Of a stretch of 64,000 bases of DNA, positions 1 to 12,061 are shown piece by piece. The notes beneath the pieces were generated by a model that did not search any database, had not been told where the DNA came from, and was given only the letters and a program-made list of their open reading frames with translations. The DNA lies in assembly GCF_963576615.1 (NCBI RefSeq), contig NC_088712.1, forward strand, positions 23,279,870 through 23,343,869. The letters run 5' to 3'. Position numbers and translations under genes: made by a program. Numbering within the stretch: position 1 is the stretch's first letter; every line of letters starts with the position of its first letter. The DNA comes from Watersipora subatra. Its lineage: Eukaryota; Bryozoa; Gymnolaemata; Cheilostomatida; Watersiporidae.

Positions 1-52
1 TTTCTCAATCCACAAAATTCACATTCAATATCATGAGAATCAGAAGCCATTG
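1..52 (-). CDS. RING exon (5' part) of TRIM-like paralog 1, cut by window edge
   Basis: Read on the minus strand, a splice acceptor (ttttag) at 53-58 is followed by an ATG at 50-48. The peptide MASDSHDIECEFCGLRK then runs off the left edge. It nearly matches the start of the plus-strand TRIM-like gene at 47067 (MASAHHDIECEFCGQR), including the first CxxC pair of the RING finger. Only 17 codons are visible, so function (a probable RING E3 ubiquitin ligase) rests on paralogy. The homologous non-coding first exon lies at about 1244-1345 and the same 5'-UTR intron arrangement is seen in the other gene. This is a partial gene because of the window edge, with no visible defect. Confidence 0.72.
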
Positions 53-1243
53 CTAAAATTAAATGACAAAAATATATGATAATAAAATTTGAAAATTTCT
101 ATTGAACCTACACAATTACACACTAAACAATACATTATAAGATGATAACAGTATGAATGCTGTAGACTAGCTAATGCTTAAATGTTAGGAACATTATTTA
201 GTGTCACTTATTATATACAATGCACCGGATGAAGCATTTCTAAAGAACCTAAATAAATGAAGTCATAACGTTTACATCTAAAATAAGATTGTTACATGCA
301 ACATTAATATTATATCATGTAAATAAAAAGATCCAAGTGATGACTTGTCATTCTGTAGCTAAGAGATTGATGATTGGTTCACCACCTGACAAAACAAAAT
401 GAATGGCTTAAAAAAGCAGTCTTTAAAAATGTCAACTCCTCACTGTCTCTAGCATGAGGCTGAATTAAAACTTCAACTTCCTTGGTCATATTCTCCTACA
501 TAATACTGTTATATACCCCTAGAGCGGAGGCAGTGGTTTATTGGTAAAACCAAGTTTTACCGCCAAAGATAACTTTAGTTAGCATAGTTTTATAGTATCC
601 CTTACCATAGAACTATGCTAGATAGATATGTTGATAGAAATGTCATCATAACATGGTTTATAATTGACATTTTTACTGCTTAAATAGCATAAAAGTCGGT
701 ATCAGCTTCTAGCATAAAATGTTGTGATAAAAGAGTAATATAGCAAAGAGAACTGCTATAATATCTTACTACACTTCGAATCACACATCGTTAACATCTT
801 GAGATCAACAATAGTCTATCCAGATATTAACCACATATCTATGCTCTCACGCAACTCATTGCGAGTATCACCTATTACATTAGGCGATCAAGCAACTTAG
901 GATAACTTAAAGCAGAGCACACTAAAGCTAGTCATCGCTTCAGATACAATCAGTTATACCTAATAATAATTAAATAGCAGTTTAAATGCTCTTAATATAT
1001 CAAATAAATAGGCTCCAATAGATCATATCTTCTTGATTGTGCAGTGTGAATCGAGCATGGTCGCACGCCAACATAGTCAGTGAGCAGAAGTTATCGTAAG
1101 TGATTGGGCTGCACATAGCACATATTAGGCATGAGATTGTGTAGCAAAATTAGCTTGAAGCACGTTTTACTGAGTAAAAAAGCTCCATTAACTGCATACA
1201 ATTAAATTTAGCAGCTTAACACACAATGGAACATGATACTCAC
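53..1243 (-). other. 5'-UTR intron of TRIM-like paralog 1
   Basis: AT-rich sequence between the predicted donor (1243/1242) and the RING-exon acceptor (ending at 53). Its length of about 1.2 kb is close to the matching intron of the plus-strand paralog (45962-47061). I see no other gene in it. Confidence 0.5.
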
Positions 1244-1345
1244 TATAAAATTCTCCAAAGTGAGATAATTACGATGAATCTGCTACTGTCCGTGAACTAG
1301 GAAGTTACCGGTGTGCCGCTCCCTCCTGCGCGCGCATTTCACTGC
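1244..1345 (-). promoter_or_regulatory. Promoter/non-coding first exon region of TRIM-like paralog 1
   Basis: The reverse complement of about 1200-1345 aligns by eye with 45870-46010 upstream of the plus-strand TRIM-like gene. Both share a GCGCGCGCAG block, CCGGTAACTTCCTAGT, a GGAGA(A/T)TTTTAT stretch and a GTGAGT splice donor (1243 downwards here, 45962 upwards there). Homology continues upstream (1440-1576 against about 41510-41635). I infer transcription start, 5'-UTR and donor of a non-coding first exon. No TATA box was identified, and the exact start site is unknown. Confidence 0.5.
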
Positions 1346-1579
1346 GCACTCGTAATATCCGGCAAAATATGTTTCGATTGCGCGCTTAGTAACAGTAACG
1401 GAGCGCTGTAAAATCTGTCAAGCGGAAACAGATAGAGCAAATTAAAAGTTGATATTTGAAAAGAGCAGACAACTACAAATTTAAAAATATCGCAAGTCGA
1501 ACTGAGTACTTTTTGAATAGAAGATGCGTTGTATGAAAATCAAGGGAGGTATTGTTTAGCCGTTGATATTTTCCGAACG

Positions 1580-3033
1580 TCACGTTATGAAAAACGCTGT
1601 AAGGTGAGCAGTACACAGTCTCGCCTCCCATAATATTCAGGTAAAGATATCTGCTACGCAGGAAACGCCTAATATTGAAAACAAAAAAATGTAGTGGAGT
1701 CAAAACAATCTTCAGTATTGCTCTAGCAAACTTCAGGGCTTACGTGTAGCTGCTCTACTTTTAAACAGGGTTCTTCTAGAAGATCCTACAACCGAGCTTA
1801 AATAAGGAAAAATCTGGTTTCTATCAAAAAAGTCCTGCGATCCCGGTGCACGGTATACGGTAGAAGAATTTACTACCCTAAAAGTCTTGCAACAACCCGC
1901 TTAATCTCTCTCACTCCAATCCTGTGTGTAATTGATATAGGAAATGATAAATAACCGTAATTTTTCCAGAATAGTGTACCATCTTTATTTTGCTACTAGC
2001 CCGAGGTGAGATAAGTAGTTATTGAGTGGAGATTTGTTGTAAAATAATAAACCAACACCAAGTCTGGCTTGCATACAGGCTAGACCAATAAACCATCCAC
2101 AGAAGTAGAGCAGAAAGTTCAGCAACAATTGTTATTGTGCTTGGTGCTCTTCTTCTGTGATAGGTAGGTCTTCCTGAGTGGTCTTATTGTTTACTAGGCT
2201 TATTTGTTTTTGAGAATTTTTATATTACGAAACATTTACGTCAACATCCCAAACACCCACCCTCTTTTTTCTTGTTAATATTACTGCTTGTTGTGTGGCA
2301 GACTGATTGTGGTGACAAACCTTTGATCGTGACTGTGTAGACTTATTAGGACTAAAGGTTAATATAAATCTCAGTCAATCAATAATCAGTACAGGCCCTG
2401 GCAAAAGTGGGTGCCACGTAACAGTAATTATACCTTGCACAACATTACCCACTTTAAACGACTGCATTTTTGACGCACCTTTTTTATCTGTCAGCATCAC
2501 TCTTTAGATCAATATTGCATTTGCCAGTAGATATGCAATAAGCTTTGATGTTTGTTGGTAGTAGTCTGAGCTAAATGCTGGTATCATTTCCTAAACTACT
2601 GTTACAGTACCCATTATGTTTGTTTACAGCTTGAACACGGTTGTTACTCCATTACCATGTAGGCTACACAGTAGGCTACATACGCTCAGTACTTTAGATA
2701 GTATTCAAGCATACATAGAAGAATGTGAGCTGATACACACGATGAAGCGTGTGGTCGCACAGCAAGACAAGAGCTTCACTGCTCCACTCAACGCTGGTAC
2801 GCTCAGAAACTGGTTACTTACAGGCTTTAAATATACTTACAGGCTATAAATATATTTATACATAAATATATGTAACGTGCAATTAGGCCTGCCTGGGCTA
2901 TCAGGGAGTCTAGAGTGACAAATTTTATTGCATGTATAGCAAGCTTTCTGTTTTTGTTTAGTGATATTACACTAGGCTTTTTCGGTTGAGTTACTAATAG
3001 CGTATGATTCATTGAATCCTTGAAAGATTACGC
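1580..3033. other. Intergenic, no gene seen
   Basis: AT-rich sequence. The short ORFs here (77 codons or fewer) lack splice context, composition bias or recognisable motifs. Confidence 0.5.
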
Positions 3034-3035
3034 AA

Positions 3036-3099
<64 letters not shown>
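3034..3099. repeat. (AT)n microsatellite
   Basis: About 66 bp of almost pure AT dinucleotide with one ATAC interruption. Confidence 0.9.
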
Positions 3100-3102
<3 letters not shown>

Positions 3103-5065
3103 CTAGATACTAGCGGGATGCCAAGCATTGCACAAGTCTTAAAAATCAGCTTATAAACAGGGACAGGTGATGTGGTTGCCTTCCATTTGCTATTAGCCTA
3201 GCCTGTAGTCAATGACTAGTTGGAGCACATACTAATAACGCCGCAAGAGCAAGCATAATATGACATTGCGTCATGCAAAACAGTGTGCAAATTTTCACCC
3301 AATTAGCAACATAAGTCACCCAATGAATCATTCAATCTCGCTCCGCTTGATTGGGACAATGTTGGCTTGGAAAATGGTAGGGTCTAAGATCAAATCCAGC
3401 ATGAAACGAATAATTCAATCCTTCATTTTAATAACTATATCTCGGATACTAAATCACACACACAAACACACAAACTTCCAAATTTATATATAGACAATGG
3501 TAATCTTTGTTTAGTTACACTTTGAATGCTCGATAGATATTGTCTCCTGGTACACGATCAAAGTGAAGACAGCAAGACTATCTACTTGTTACTTCCAGAT
3601 CCCAGGCATTAACTTTGCAGTGAATGAAAAATACAGTCACCTGTTTTGGCTATTCCTATATGAAACATTTTTATGCTTTGAACAAATCTTTTTAGTTAGA
3701 AAAGTTGGTGTGGCTGACAAGCCTTATTGAAAATGTTTCGAATAAAATGACATTCAAGATATTTTACAGAAGACAACAGTTTAATTATTAAGAGGTTAAT
3801 TTTTTTCCGTCAGGTCAAATTAAATTCAGAATCAGGAATTTTAGCAGTTTCAACAAATCATTTATTTGTATTAAACTACTTTAGTGTACAAACAAAACTT
3901 GCAATTGTTTTCAGGTTTACATTATATATATTACATAGAAGAAAATTACCTATTACTTGGTTTTAGGAAAGCTAAACCTGCTTCAGGTTTTCAATTTGTC
4001 TAAGGATTCACGTGACACAACATCAGGGAAATATCCATTAGAAATATGGTATTCAATAGGCATTTAATTAGTAAGACGTGTATTAACAAACTTTGAGGAA
4101 TCTCCTACACCTGCAGTTACAGTGAAATGCTATCAAAACAGTTATAACTCTATCGGTTACCTGAGAATTGACACAAAGAACATAGCTAACATCAAACCAT
4201 TTTCCTATAAGGCAAGTATTCAGTCATCATAGCATAGTGTTTAGCCATCATTAAATTAGTCATAAGGATCTCAGGCTAAAGCTAGTGATGATGTCTATCT
4301 GTTTAGCTGCTGTTGATAGATCCCATCCAACTTAGCATTCTTTAATATAGATGAAAGCTACTGTAGTTCTCCTAAAACTGTCAGAGGTGGCTGACCAGAA
4401 AACATTAAAACTAATTAAAAGAGTCCGAGGAGAAAAGCTATAAAAAACTCACAAATGAGTTTGGACTTTGATTGGCCGTGCAGAATCACTGTGAATGAAG
4501 TGTTCAAGTCAGTGATTGCATTTGTTCTGAACCTTAAGTTTGAGCTGATTAGTTGCTGGTTGGATTTACTGAATAGCTAATGCAGAATCTAGTGATCCTA
4601 ACACTGTTTGTAGCCTATTTCTGGCAATGCTTCTAGCTTTGGACATGACAATGAACTCATTCACTCAACCAAACAATTACCGCAGAAAAGCTGATTGAAA
4701 TGACAACTGCAAATGTTGAATAACCAATATGGAACATAGTCTAAAATAACTTGATCATGTAGTTGGCTATTATTACTGAACCCGACTTTACTAGGGAAAC
4801 ATAAAACTTTGGTGCAAAATTTTGGTCTGTTGCAAAACCGAAAGCTTCTACGTGCATATTTATAGTAGTACCTGCACAGCTTGTCTACGCAATTGGTTAC
4901 TGAAGCCTATATAACTTTTCTACATATTAAAAATGTCACCTACCAAACTTATCTATATTCACTGGTGGCACCCACATACATGTAGCGTGTCAAAATATTT
5001 GCAAAGTGGCTCTTGTGAAAGCTGTCTGTGTATCTGATTAGTGACACCTGCCAAGCTCATCAGCC
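3100..5065. other. Intergenic; weak degenerate repeats near the right end
   Basis: No coding exon seen. From about 4860 to 5065, and again at about 5800-5850 beyond the MITE, loosely repeated segments of the type 'cctgccaagctcatcag / tgcaaagcttgtcagtg' suggest an old tandem repeat into which the 5069-5792 element inserted. Confidence 0.35.
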
Positions 5066-5068
5066 TTA

Positions 5069-5792
5069 AGGTCCGGCCACACGTAACGAATTATTCGTTC
5101 AATCTGACCGAATCCACGAATTTCACAGAATTCACAGATTTATTCTGCCGAATATCATAGATTCGTCTGAGCTGTGCATGCACACCGAATTCGTTACCGA
5201 AACGCGTTTTTTGGCTAACCAATTTTTTTAGCGAGCACGATTCTAGTAGCTTTGACAAGTGATATAGTCCAAGACACGTACGACGACCCACAATAAAAGT
5301 ATCACCGCGATATGACTTGATACATACGATGCAACTGCCTATATGCGCTAGAGATAGCGACTGTTTTTGCGACGGAGCTTTTGCTGCATAAAAAGAAATT
5401 ATTATTATTGAAAAGAAATAATTCACAGCTTCTAAAACATCTAAAAGAAAATTCTGGATACACGATGAGAAGTTCCTGTCATGGTGAACCAACGAGAGAG
5501 AACCAACAATAGCCCATATAGGCCGTTGCATCGTATGTATCAAGTCATATCGCGGTCATACTTTTATTGTGGGTCGTCGTACGTGTCTTGGACTATACCA
5601 CTTGTCAAAGCTACTAGAATCGTGCTCGCTAAAAAAATTGGTTAGCCAATTAAACGCGTTTCGGTAACGAATTCGGTGTGCATGCACAGCTCAGACGAAT
5701 CTATGATATTCAGCAGAATAAATCTGTGAATTCTGTGAAATTCGTGGATTCGGTCAGATTGAACGAATAATTCGTTACGTGTGGCCGGACCT
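5069..5792. mobile_element. Harbinger-type MITE with long terminal inverted repeats
   Basis: The two ends are inverted copies of each other. AGGTCCGGCCACACGTAACG starts at 5069, and its reverse complement ends at 5792. The inverted arms extend about 265 bp (5069 to about 5337 and about 5520 to 5792) with high identity, around a central spacer of about 180 bp. The element is flanked by TTA at 5066-5068 and 5793-5795. A 3-bp TTA duplication is the signature of PIF/Harbinger elements. There is no transposase; the 150-codon reading frame across it is a by-product of the repeat. Confidence 0.8.
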
Positions 5793-5934
5793 TTATACTA
5801 ATGATGCTTGCAAAGCTTGTCAGTGTATCTCATTAGTGAGAGCGGCTGGTACAAAGTTCACTCCAATAGCTATACAGTCTAGTGCTCTGCGAGACAGTGT
5901 CAAGTGTAAAAACTTCATGTAGAGTTGTTAAAAG

Positions 5935-6260
5935 AGGCTGGGTGATGATGGACTGGTACATGTGTTAGCAATCTGGTTTATAAAGCTGAAGGTGATGAGT
6001 TCAAATCTCAAGCCCTGGATTTTTTCCAAACTTTGAACTGTGGCTATAAAATGACAAATACTGCTGTTATTATGGTGGAACTAACACTCTGGCAGTCTGG
6101 TGTGCCACGAGATATCCTCAGGTGTAATAGCTAAATGAGAAACTATTCCATAACATGGCAAGGCAGTCGATTGTAATAGGTGGTGGGGTGTTGGTCTACC
6201 AAGCCAGAAGCTGTGAGTTCAAATACCATAGACATCGATATTTGTTCCTGAACTACTCAG
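5935..6260 (+). repeat. tRNA-derived SINE-like fragments
   Basis: Two segments carry a B-box-like RNA polymerase III motif: AGTTCAAATCTC at about 6000 and AGTTCAAATACC at about 6212. Each is preceded by tRNA-like text (ggtggtggggtgttggtctacc). No tRNA cloverleaf can be drawn, so these are not tRNA genes. The resemblance is moderate, and a homology search is needed to name the family. Confidence 0.35.
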
Positions 6261-7379
6261 CATGGTATCATACGAATGAAAAATCAACGATCTTACTTCA
6301 GCCACAATAGAAACAATAATATATTCTTATAAATAATGAAATATATTTGCAGAGAGTGCAATCATTGAAGCGAATACAAGTAACAAGATTTTGATAAACA
6401 GAAAAACAATTAGTCGAGCATTTCTTTGATTGTCTAATAAGGTAAGTGGTGGAAAAAGAATAATTAAATAAATTTGAAGCTACAACAATTAAAAATAGAA
6501 CAAAAAAAAGAAATAAATGATTAACCTGAATTACGGCTCACACAACAAATACCGTAATCAATTAAACGGAGTGACTGTTAAAAAGTCTGAAAGGCATTCC
6601 CACTACATGAATCATTACACACTTCACAACTGCATCAACTTTAGCATATGGTGTGACTTTCAATTTGTACGTAATTTTATACACAATTCAACAAGAAGGA
6701 AGTGACAACAATGTGTTAACACGCTACTGATCAACCCGAAGCATTGTGACTGTCTTACCTTTGACACACTTCTCAACGTCAAACATACAGTTTTATTAAC
6801 GAGTCAATAACCAAGCTCTGACAGCACACGATACAGGTTCTTGCCCACTGATAAACTCATAGAATCTCCCTTACACATATCTGTTTACGTAATCATTAAC
6901 AAGCGCCTCCATGCCAATTACTGTGACATCATCATCAGTAAACTGTATCTGTTGATCAGCTGTAACAGAGGTAGTGATGCCAGTCAACAGACCATGTCAG
7001 AGTTTAGAGTTTCAACTTGCCCTGCCAGAAGACAGCCTATAAAGGAGTAAACATTGTAAATAACCAGAGGCAACTACTAGAGCAGCAATTACTGTATCTT
7101 ACAGCAAATCAAAGCTTAAACCAGAACTGCACCGTACAGCTTTTATTACCTTTTCTAGGTAAATCAGAGAGCTGATTCCGATTTTGTACTCAAAATAAAA
7201 TAAAGATTGTTCAATTAACTTTCAAAGTGATGAAAGCTTTTTACAGTGTGTCAATATCGGTCTCGCTGACAACACAATTGACACAACAAGCTCCGTCCGT
7301 AAATATGTGACATAGCCTAGCTTTTTAGGGACAGAAGTTGGTGATGTTTAGTCCGATCTAGAATTATAGAGATGGGTGT
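6261..7379. other. Intergenic, no gene seen
   Basis: Short ORFs only, with no recognisable domain, splice-site context or repeat structure. Confidence 0.4.
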
Positions 7380-8225
7380 TTTAAAACACAATATTCTCTA
7401 AATTCAATCTTCAAAATAATCTCAGTCTTTTCTGAAAGCTAGATAAACTATTTAACATTGCTTGAGCTTGTTACAGGATGTTTACTAAGCTGAAAGCCGA
7501 GAAAAATGAGCTCAACAAGCCTGATTTTATCCTAAACTAGCGTTGTTATTGGGTCAATTGTAAACTAGAATATTCTACAAAATTAATGATATGCGCTAGA
7601 GGCTGGTTCACACTATATTGCCATGTCTCGGCTTGTCATTTTGGTCATTGTCTTTCGATCGTCGATTATTGAACGATGAATTGTTGTCATTGACGAAGCA
7701 TCGCAGACAAGTCGGGAAAGTTTGCAGCTGTTAAACTTTTTTGACTTCGCCAAGCATTGACGACTGCCTTTAAAGTGGGAACCATTATGGTGATGGTAAT
7801 TCACAGTAGTGAATAGCATGATCTATTCATATCCATTTATGATAGTGGCTGCGGGACTAGTTTTTTATTCCCGCATGCAAAAACAAAGAGGTTTCTTCGT
7901 GAAAATTTCAAAATCAAATGTTACAAACTATTTCCTTATGCAAACGCGGATGGGTTTGTGATAAGGTGAACATGTTTATCATCGAAGATCGCTGAAGTAT
8001 TGTGGCATCAACACCGAAGTATGACAATGTAGTGTGAACCAGCCTTTAATAGCCACTACCTTCTGAATGACATTGTTTTGGAGAAAAAATGCTAATTTAT
8101 CTCAAAACTGTTTGCAATATCTTTAATAAGGCAATAAACATAAAAAATAGTGTAACCCTAGTGATCAACATAGTTGATTTGCTATTTGCAAAACTTCTAC
8201 TCGAGATTGGGGCAGTTATGGTTTA
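7380..8225. repeat. Arm 1 of a dispersed/inverted duplication
   Basis: About 7380-7570 and 8100-8225 align in inverted orientation with 9830-10215. Shared blocks include 'atctcagtctttt', 'gcgttgttattgggtcaattgtaa' and 'aatagtgtaaccctagtgatca'. The first part also matches about 12660-12800 and 24250-24430 in the same orientation. The 7599-8045 foldback interrupts this arm. It looks like intron or flank of the TRIM-like gene family copied several times. Confidence 0.55.
7599..8045. mobile_element. Small foldback/MITE with AGGCTGGTTCACACTA ends
   Basis: The left end AGGCTGGTTCACACTATATTG and the right end CAATGTAGTGTGAACCAGCCT are inverted copies. The element splits a segment that is continuous in the paralogous copy at 9830-10215, which supports insertion. 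Flanks are CTAG on the left and TTA on the right, so a clean TWA duplication is not preserved. No transposase is present. Similar to Harbinger-derived MITEs, but assignment is tentative. Confidence 0.55.
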
Positions 8226-8229
8226 AACT

Positions 8230-9390
8230 AAATGACTGTGAAAATGATGAGTACAGTTTATATATATGCTGTACTGCTGTAACTCAAAGACAACCTCTAA
8301 AGTTTGGTGTGAGGCTTATACACGGAGGCAGCATTTTCATGAGGATTTACGGTACCGAAAGAAGATTTACCTCAAATATTTACACAATGATCTACCAAAT
8401 GAATTATTCTGATTGACTTTTAAATGATCTTTTTACTTTTACATTAATTACATATGCATATACGTATATTTACTCGGGAAAATCTGTTTTTACTTATATG
8501 AAAAGCTCTTTGTGTCAAGGAAGCCATATTGTCACCAATCGGAAGCCAATCATGAATGCAACCAGCAGGTATTAGTAATTAATAAAATAGAATGGAAATG
8601 GTAAAATTTACTATTTAATCTAATTAATAATAATAATCATAATTAATAATTAATAACAATAATCCGATTAAGAGACATTCCAGTTTTTTTTCTACTGATT
8701 TTGACAAAGATATTCGTCTGTAATCTGTTATCTAATGCAAAATCACCCAGTAAAAATCATCATAAGTAAAAACAAAATAGTGAGTGAATCTTAGTAACTA
8801 TAGTTACCTACAGTAACTTTAGTGCACTTAGTGATTATTATCTGCAATAAAATGTAACAATATAATGTACCATGTACAGTGGCAGCAGTACATACCATAC
8901 AGGGTTCTTATATTCAAGACAGACGTATAACATAGATGTTGAATTTAACTTAAATCAGTTCAGCTTACTAAACACAAACACATACCTAAAGCTAAGTTTT
9001 AATATGTATTTTACTAAACTTTAACTTTTTCATTGGCCATATATTTATCTCCTAACTGTACACAGTCTCATTTCCAGTATAACTTATGACGAACAATGCA
9101 GAAATGAGGGAGAGAGGTGACGCATTCGGCGAATAGCATTCTATATCTTGCAATACCATAATATCATTTAATATATGATTTTGTACTTCAGATTAACTAG
9201 TAGGAACTGCTAGCTGAAGTTGAATATTTAGGTATTGAAATTCATGCAACACCAAAACTCTCCTCAATAAAAAGTAAATTATTAGCAAGTAGCAAAATAA
9301 TTAAACAAAGAAACCTGAAATTAAAGGAAACAAGGGAATTGCTAAGATGGTGCTAAAACAGATGAAAGTAACAATATGATACATAATTAA
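8230..9390. other. Intergenic, no gene seen
   Basis: AT-rich, with simple TTAATAATAAT stretches near 8620-8660. No supported coding sequence. Confidence 0.4.
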
Positions 9391-9395
9391 CTCAC

Positions 9396-9510
9396 ACTGT
9401 CAATATTTGCTGCCTTATGTCATGATTCTCAATATCCTCAACTGGGTAGAACAGATCAGCCACAGAAAAATGAGCCATACAAAGAGATGCAGAACATATC
9501 AGTTCATCAC
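9396..9510 (-). CDS. Putative internal exon of unknown gene (paralogous to 25075-25164)
   Basis: On the minus strand an acceptor (ccattttag) ends at 9511. A 115-nt open stretch follows, containing SASLCMAHFSVADLF and ending at a strong GTGAGT donor (9395). The same exon recurs at 25164-25075 with conserved text (MCSATFCMASLAVADQL), and a stub of it remains at about 13440-13475. Conservation of the peptide and of the acceptor across copies supports a real exon. I do not recognise the domain. It may belong to the TRIM-like genes whose other exons lie in the same duplicated blocks, but the phase connection is not established. Confidence 0.4.
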
Positions 9511-9829
9511 CTAAAATGGAAGGACTGTAATATTTACAGTGAGCATAAAGCATAAATGCGTTAGACCAATAAAGGGAAAATATGAAAACTATAACATATA
9601 GGATTGTAGTAATTTGGCGTATTCATGGTACATGCGCATCGGTACATGACCTAGTAACTCTTTATTATAAAAAAAAATTATAGGCCGGCCATTAAGTACA
9701 CTGCTTATTTCAAGCGTTTGTGAAAACAAATCAAAAATGAATTACTAGGTGCATAATTTATGCTTCCCCGATTGGAAACATATACACAGATGTAGCCACT
9801 TTAATTATGAGCTAACACTCACTGAGTAG

Positions 9830-10215
9830 TTAAACCATAACTTCCACCATCTTAAGTAGAAGCTTTTCTAATACTAAATCAACTATGCTGATCACTAGGG
9901 TTACACTATTTCTCATGTTTATTGCCTCAATAAAAACATTCCAAACAGTTGTGAGAATAATTTGCATTTTGTCCAAAGCGATGTCATTTAGAACACGTTG
10001 CTATTTAGCGGATATCGTTAATTTAGTGGCGTAACCTAGCTTACAATTGACCCAATAACAACGCTAGCTTATGATACAATCCTGTTTTTTTCAGTTCTCT
10101 TTTCTCGGCATCCAGACCATAAAACATCCTGTAACAAGCTACAAGCAATGTTAAATATCGTATATACCATTTAAGAAAGACTGAGATTATACTACAGACT
10201 GGATTTAGAAAATAA
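9830..10215. repeat. Arm 2 of the inverted duplication with 7380-8225
   Basis: The reverse complement reads colinearly with 7380-7570 joined to 8100-8225 and lacks the 7599-8045 foldback. That makes it the empty-site version of arm 1. Confidence 0.55.
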
Positions 10216-10950
10216 TGGGTGTTAAGACAACAATTTTGATAGTCATTTCATCTCATTCTCTTATCCGCCGTGGCATTAATCAACCGTCTTTCAAATAGAC
10301 CTGAAACACAATTATATCTCGGTAAAGTTTTCATCGAATGCATTACCTGTGTCTTATGTGATTAGCTGCTTATGCAACCTACAGTTACACAACTGCGCTA
10401 AGCTGTATCAAAGTTTGGCGTAAAAGCTAGTTCCTACAACCCAGCAAACAAACTGCAAAATTCTAATCTCGAGAGTAAGCTTTGTTGTTATAATGCGGTG
10501 AAAAAAGTTCACTGGCTGGGACAAACAAACATCGTGTGTGACATCATAAGGGAAAAATATCAAATACGAGTTACATCGTAACCCAGGAGCGCACTGTCTT
10601 TATATGTATTATAGTTAAATAACCTTTGTCTATCACCTAACCGTATAAGAAAAGCACATTTTAAGATAAAGTTTGTATAATAAAGTATCAGTAATTGTCT
10701 ACCCTTTGCGATTATCTTTGATATTTGGGGTAATACGACTGCCAAGACTTTCCAAGGCTGAAATCAACAAAAACTTTAAAGCCGTTAAAATAATCGTAAG
10801 GAAAAGGTGCATGAAATGACGTCCCTAGTTGCTATTGTAGCTATAGTTGAAATCTGCTATTGTGTTAATAATGAAGGGTTACTCGGCTCCATTCTGTCTG
10901 ACTCTTTGGAACCATAAATGTGTGAAAAAGGCACTATCTCTTGATCTGAA
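10216..10950. other. Intergenic, no gene seen
   Basis: No exon, repeat or element recognised. Confidence 0.35.
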
Positions 10951-11244
10951 TGTTTTAATGATTTTAATCTTAAAATATCCCTGTAAGTCAGATTACCTCA
11001 AACACCAAAATCAATAATAAATACTGATACTTTTTGATCAGATCTATCAAGACGTTGTGTAAGTTCATCTTTAAGGAGAAGAAAAGCAGACAATTCCTAC
11101 TATTTCTTGGATATTCGGTTGAATGAAATGGCAAGCTATTTGGCTACTTTTGACCAGAAGTCCTTGAACTTAATTATATCGTGGTAGCAAAACGGTGATA
11201 GCAGTAAGAAATCACAACTATCTGAAATTGAGTTATCTTCAATG

Positions 11245-11815
11245 AAATATCTAGACTTACAATCATTTAGCTTCCAACCAACCCTAATATACTCACTGCG
11301 TTTCCATGACCCGCATAATTCGCAAATTAGAGCCAATCCGCAAGCTATTCGCATAAATTCGCAAGCTAAGCGAGTTTTGCGGTCCGCAAAACTTTATCGA
11401 ATCCATCGTGCTTGCGAATCATGGAAACGGTACTTGCGATTAATGCGCATTTGATTATCGTTAGCTATTACATTAAAAACATTTTCACGCTTTAGTCGTT
11501 TTTATTTCGATTTCAGCAGTCTCAATGCACCAACGTTCCGAACGATCGTTGCTAAGCTAAGCGTGACAAGACTGCTTAGCTATTTATAGAGTCATTAATT
11601 AGGCTAATACTTGACCTATGGGGTCAAGTACTGGTGTTAAATGTGCATCGCCAGGTGTTCATTGAAAGTAACTAAGTAAGTAACTACTAACGGATTGCTA
11701 AGTAACTCAACTTGCAGATCGTTCGAATTATGTGAATCATACGGATTATGCGAGTCATGGAAACGCTTTGAGTATATTAGGGTTGGCTGGAAGCTAAATG
11801 ATTGTAAGTCTAGAA
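11245..11815. mobile_element. Foldback element inside block A
   Basis: The left arm at about 11245-11330 (GACTTACAATCATTTAGCTT, then a GTTTCCATGAC block) is repeated in inverted orientation at about 11735-11815. The core contains several copies of TTTCCATGA(C/T)(C)CGCA and TTCGCAA motifs in both orientations. Block B and the related region at 53030-53090 lack this insertion. The outermost part of each arm is gene-family sequence, so the insertion seems to have duplicated its flank in inverted orientation. No transposase. Confidence 0.6.
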
Positions 11816-11952
11816 ACATAGTGGGTGGAAACATAGTGAGTGTCTCCACATGTCATCTGCTAATTAAATGGGTGTTAGCATCATTAGGAGACATGCAGTG
11901 TGGCCAGCCTTCTATGAGGGTGGAAAACATATTCATTTATAGTTATTCATAC

Positions 11953-12061
11953 CCATCTGCTCTAACTGTAGCTGTTCTGTGAGTTTGACTTTTGGTAAAT
12001 ATTCTTTAGCAATTCTGTCCAACTCTGCCTTCAACTCTTTGAATCCTCTTAGAATTGCAGC
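11953..12061 (-). CDS. TRIM-like coiled-coil exon, copy A (orphan)
   Basis: A minus-strand exon of 109 nt with acceptor tatgtttag and donor G|GTATGAA. It encodes 36 codons beginning AAILRGFKELKAELDR and ending in LEQM. It is the counterpart of 23673-23565 and of exon 7 at 52813-52921, and is open throughout with the same phase (0 in, 1 out). No RING, B-box or NHL exons belonging to this copy are visible nearby, and the hAT fragment at 13476 lies upstream. It is therefore probably an orphan exon in a truncated duplicate, although its reading frame is undamaged. Confidence 0.65.

Noticed and set aside
5091..5543. 150-codon minus-strand ORF
   Set aside because: Lies entirely within the inverted-repeat MITE 5069-5792 and has no domain similarity.
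5935..6260. tRNA genes
   Set aside because: Only B-box-like motifs are present and no cloverleaf can be drawn; better explained as SINE fragments.
8174..8416. 80-codon plus-strand ORF
   Set aside because: Its first part lies in the inverted duplication arm and its frame is not kept in the paralogous copy. No domain or splice support.
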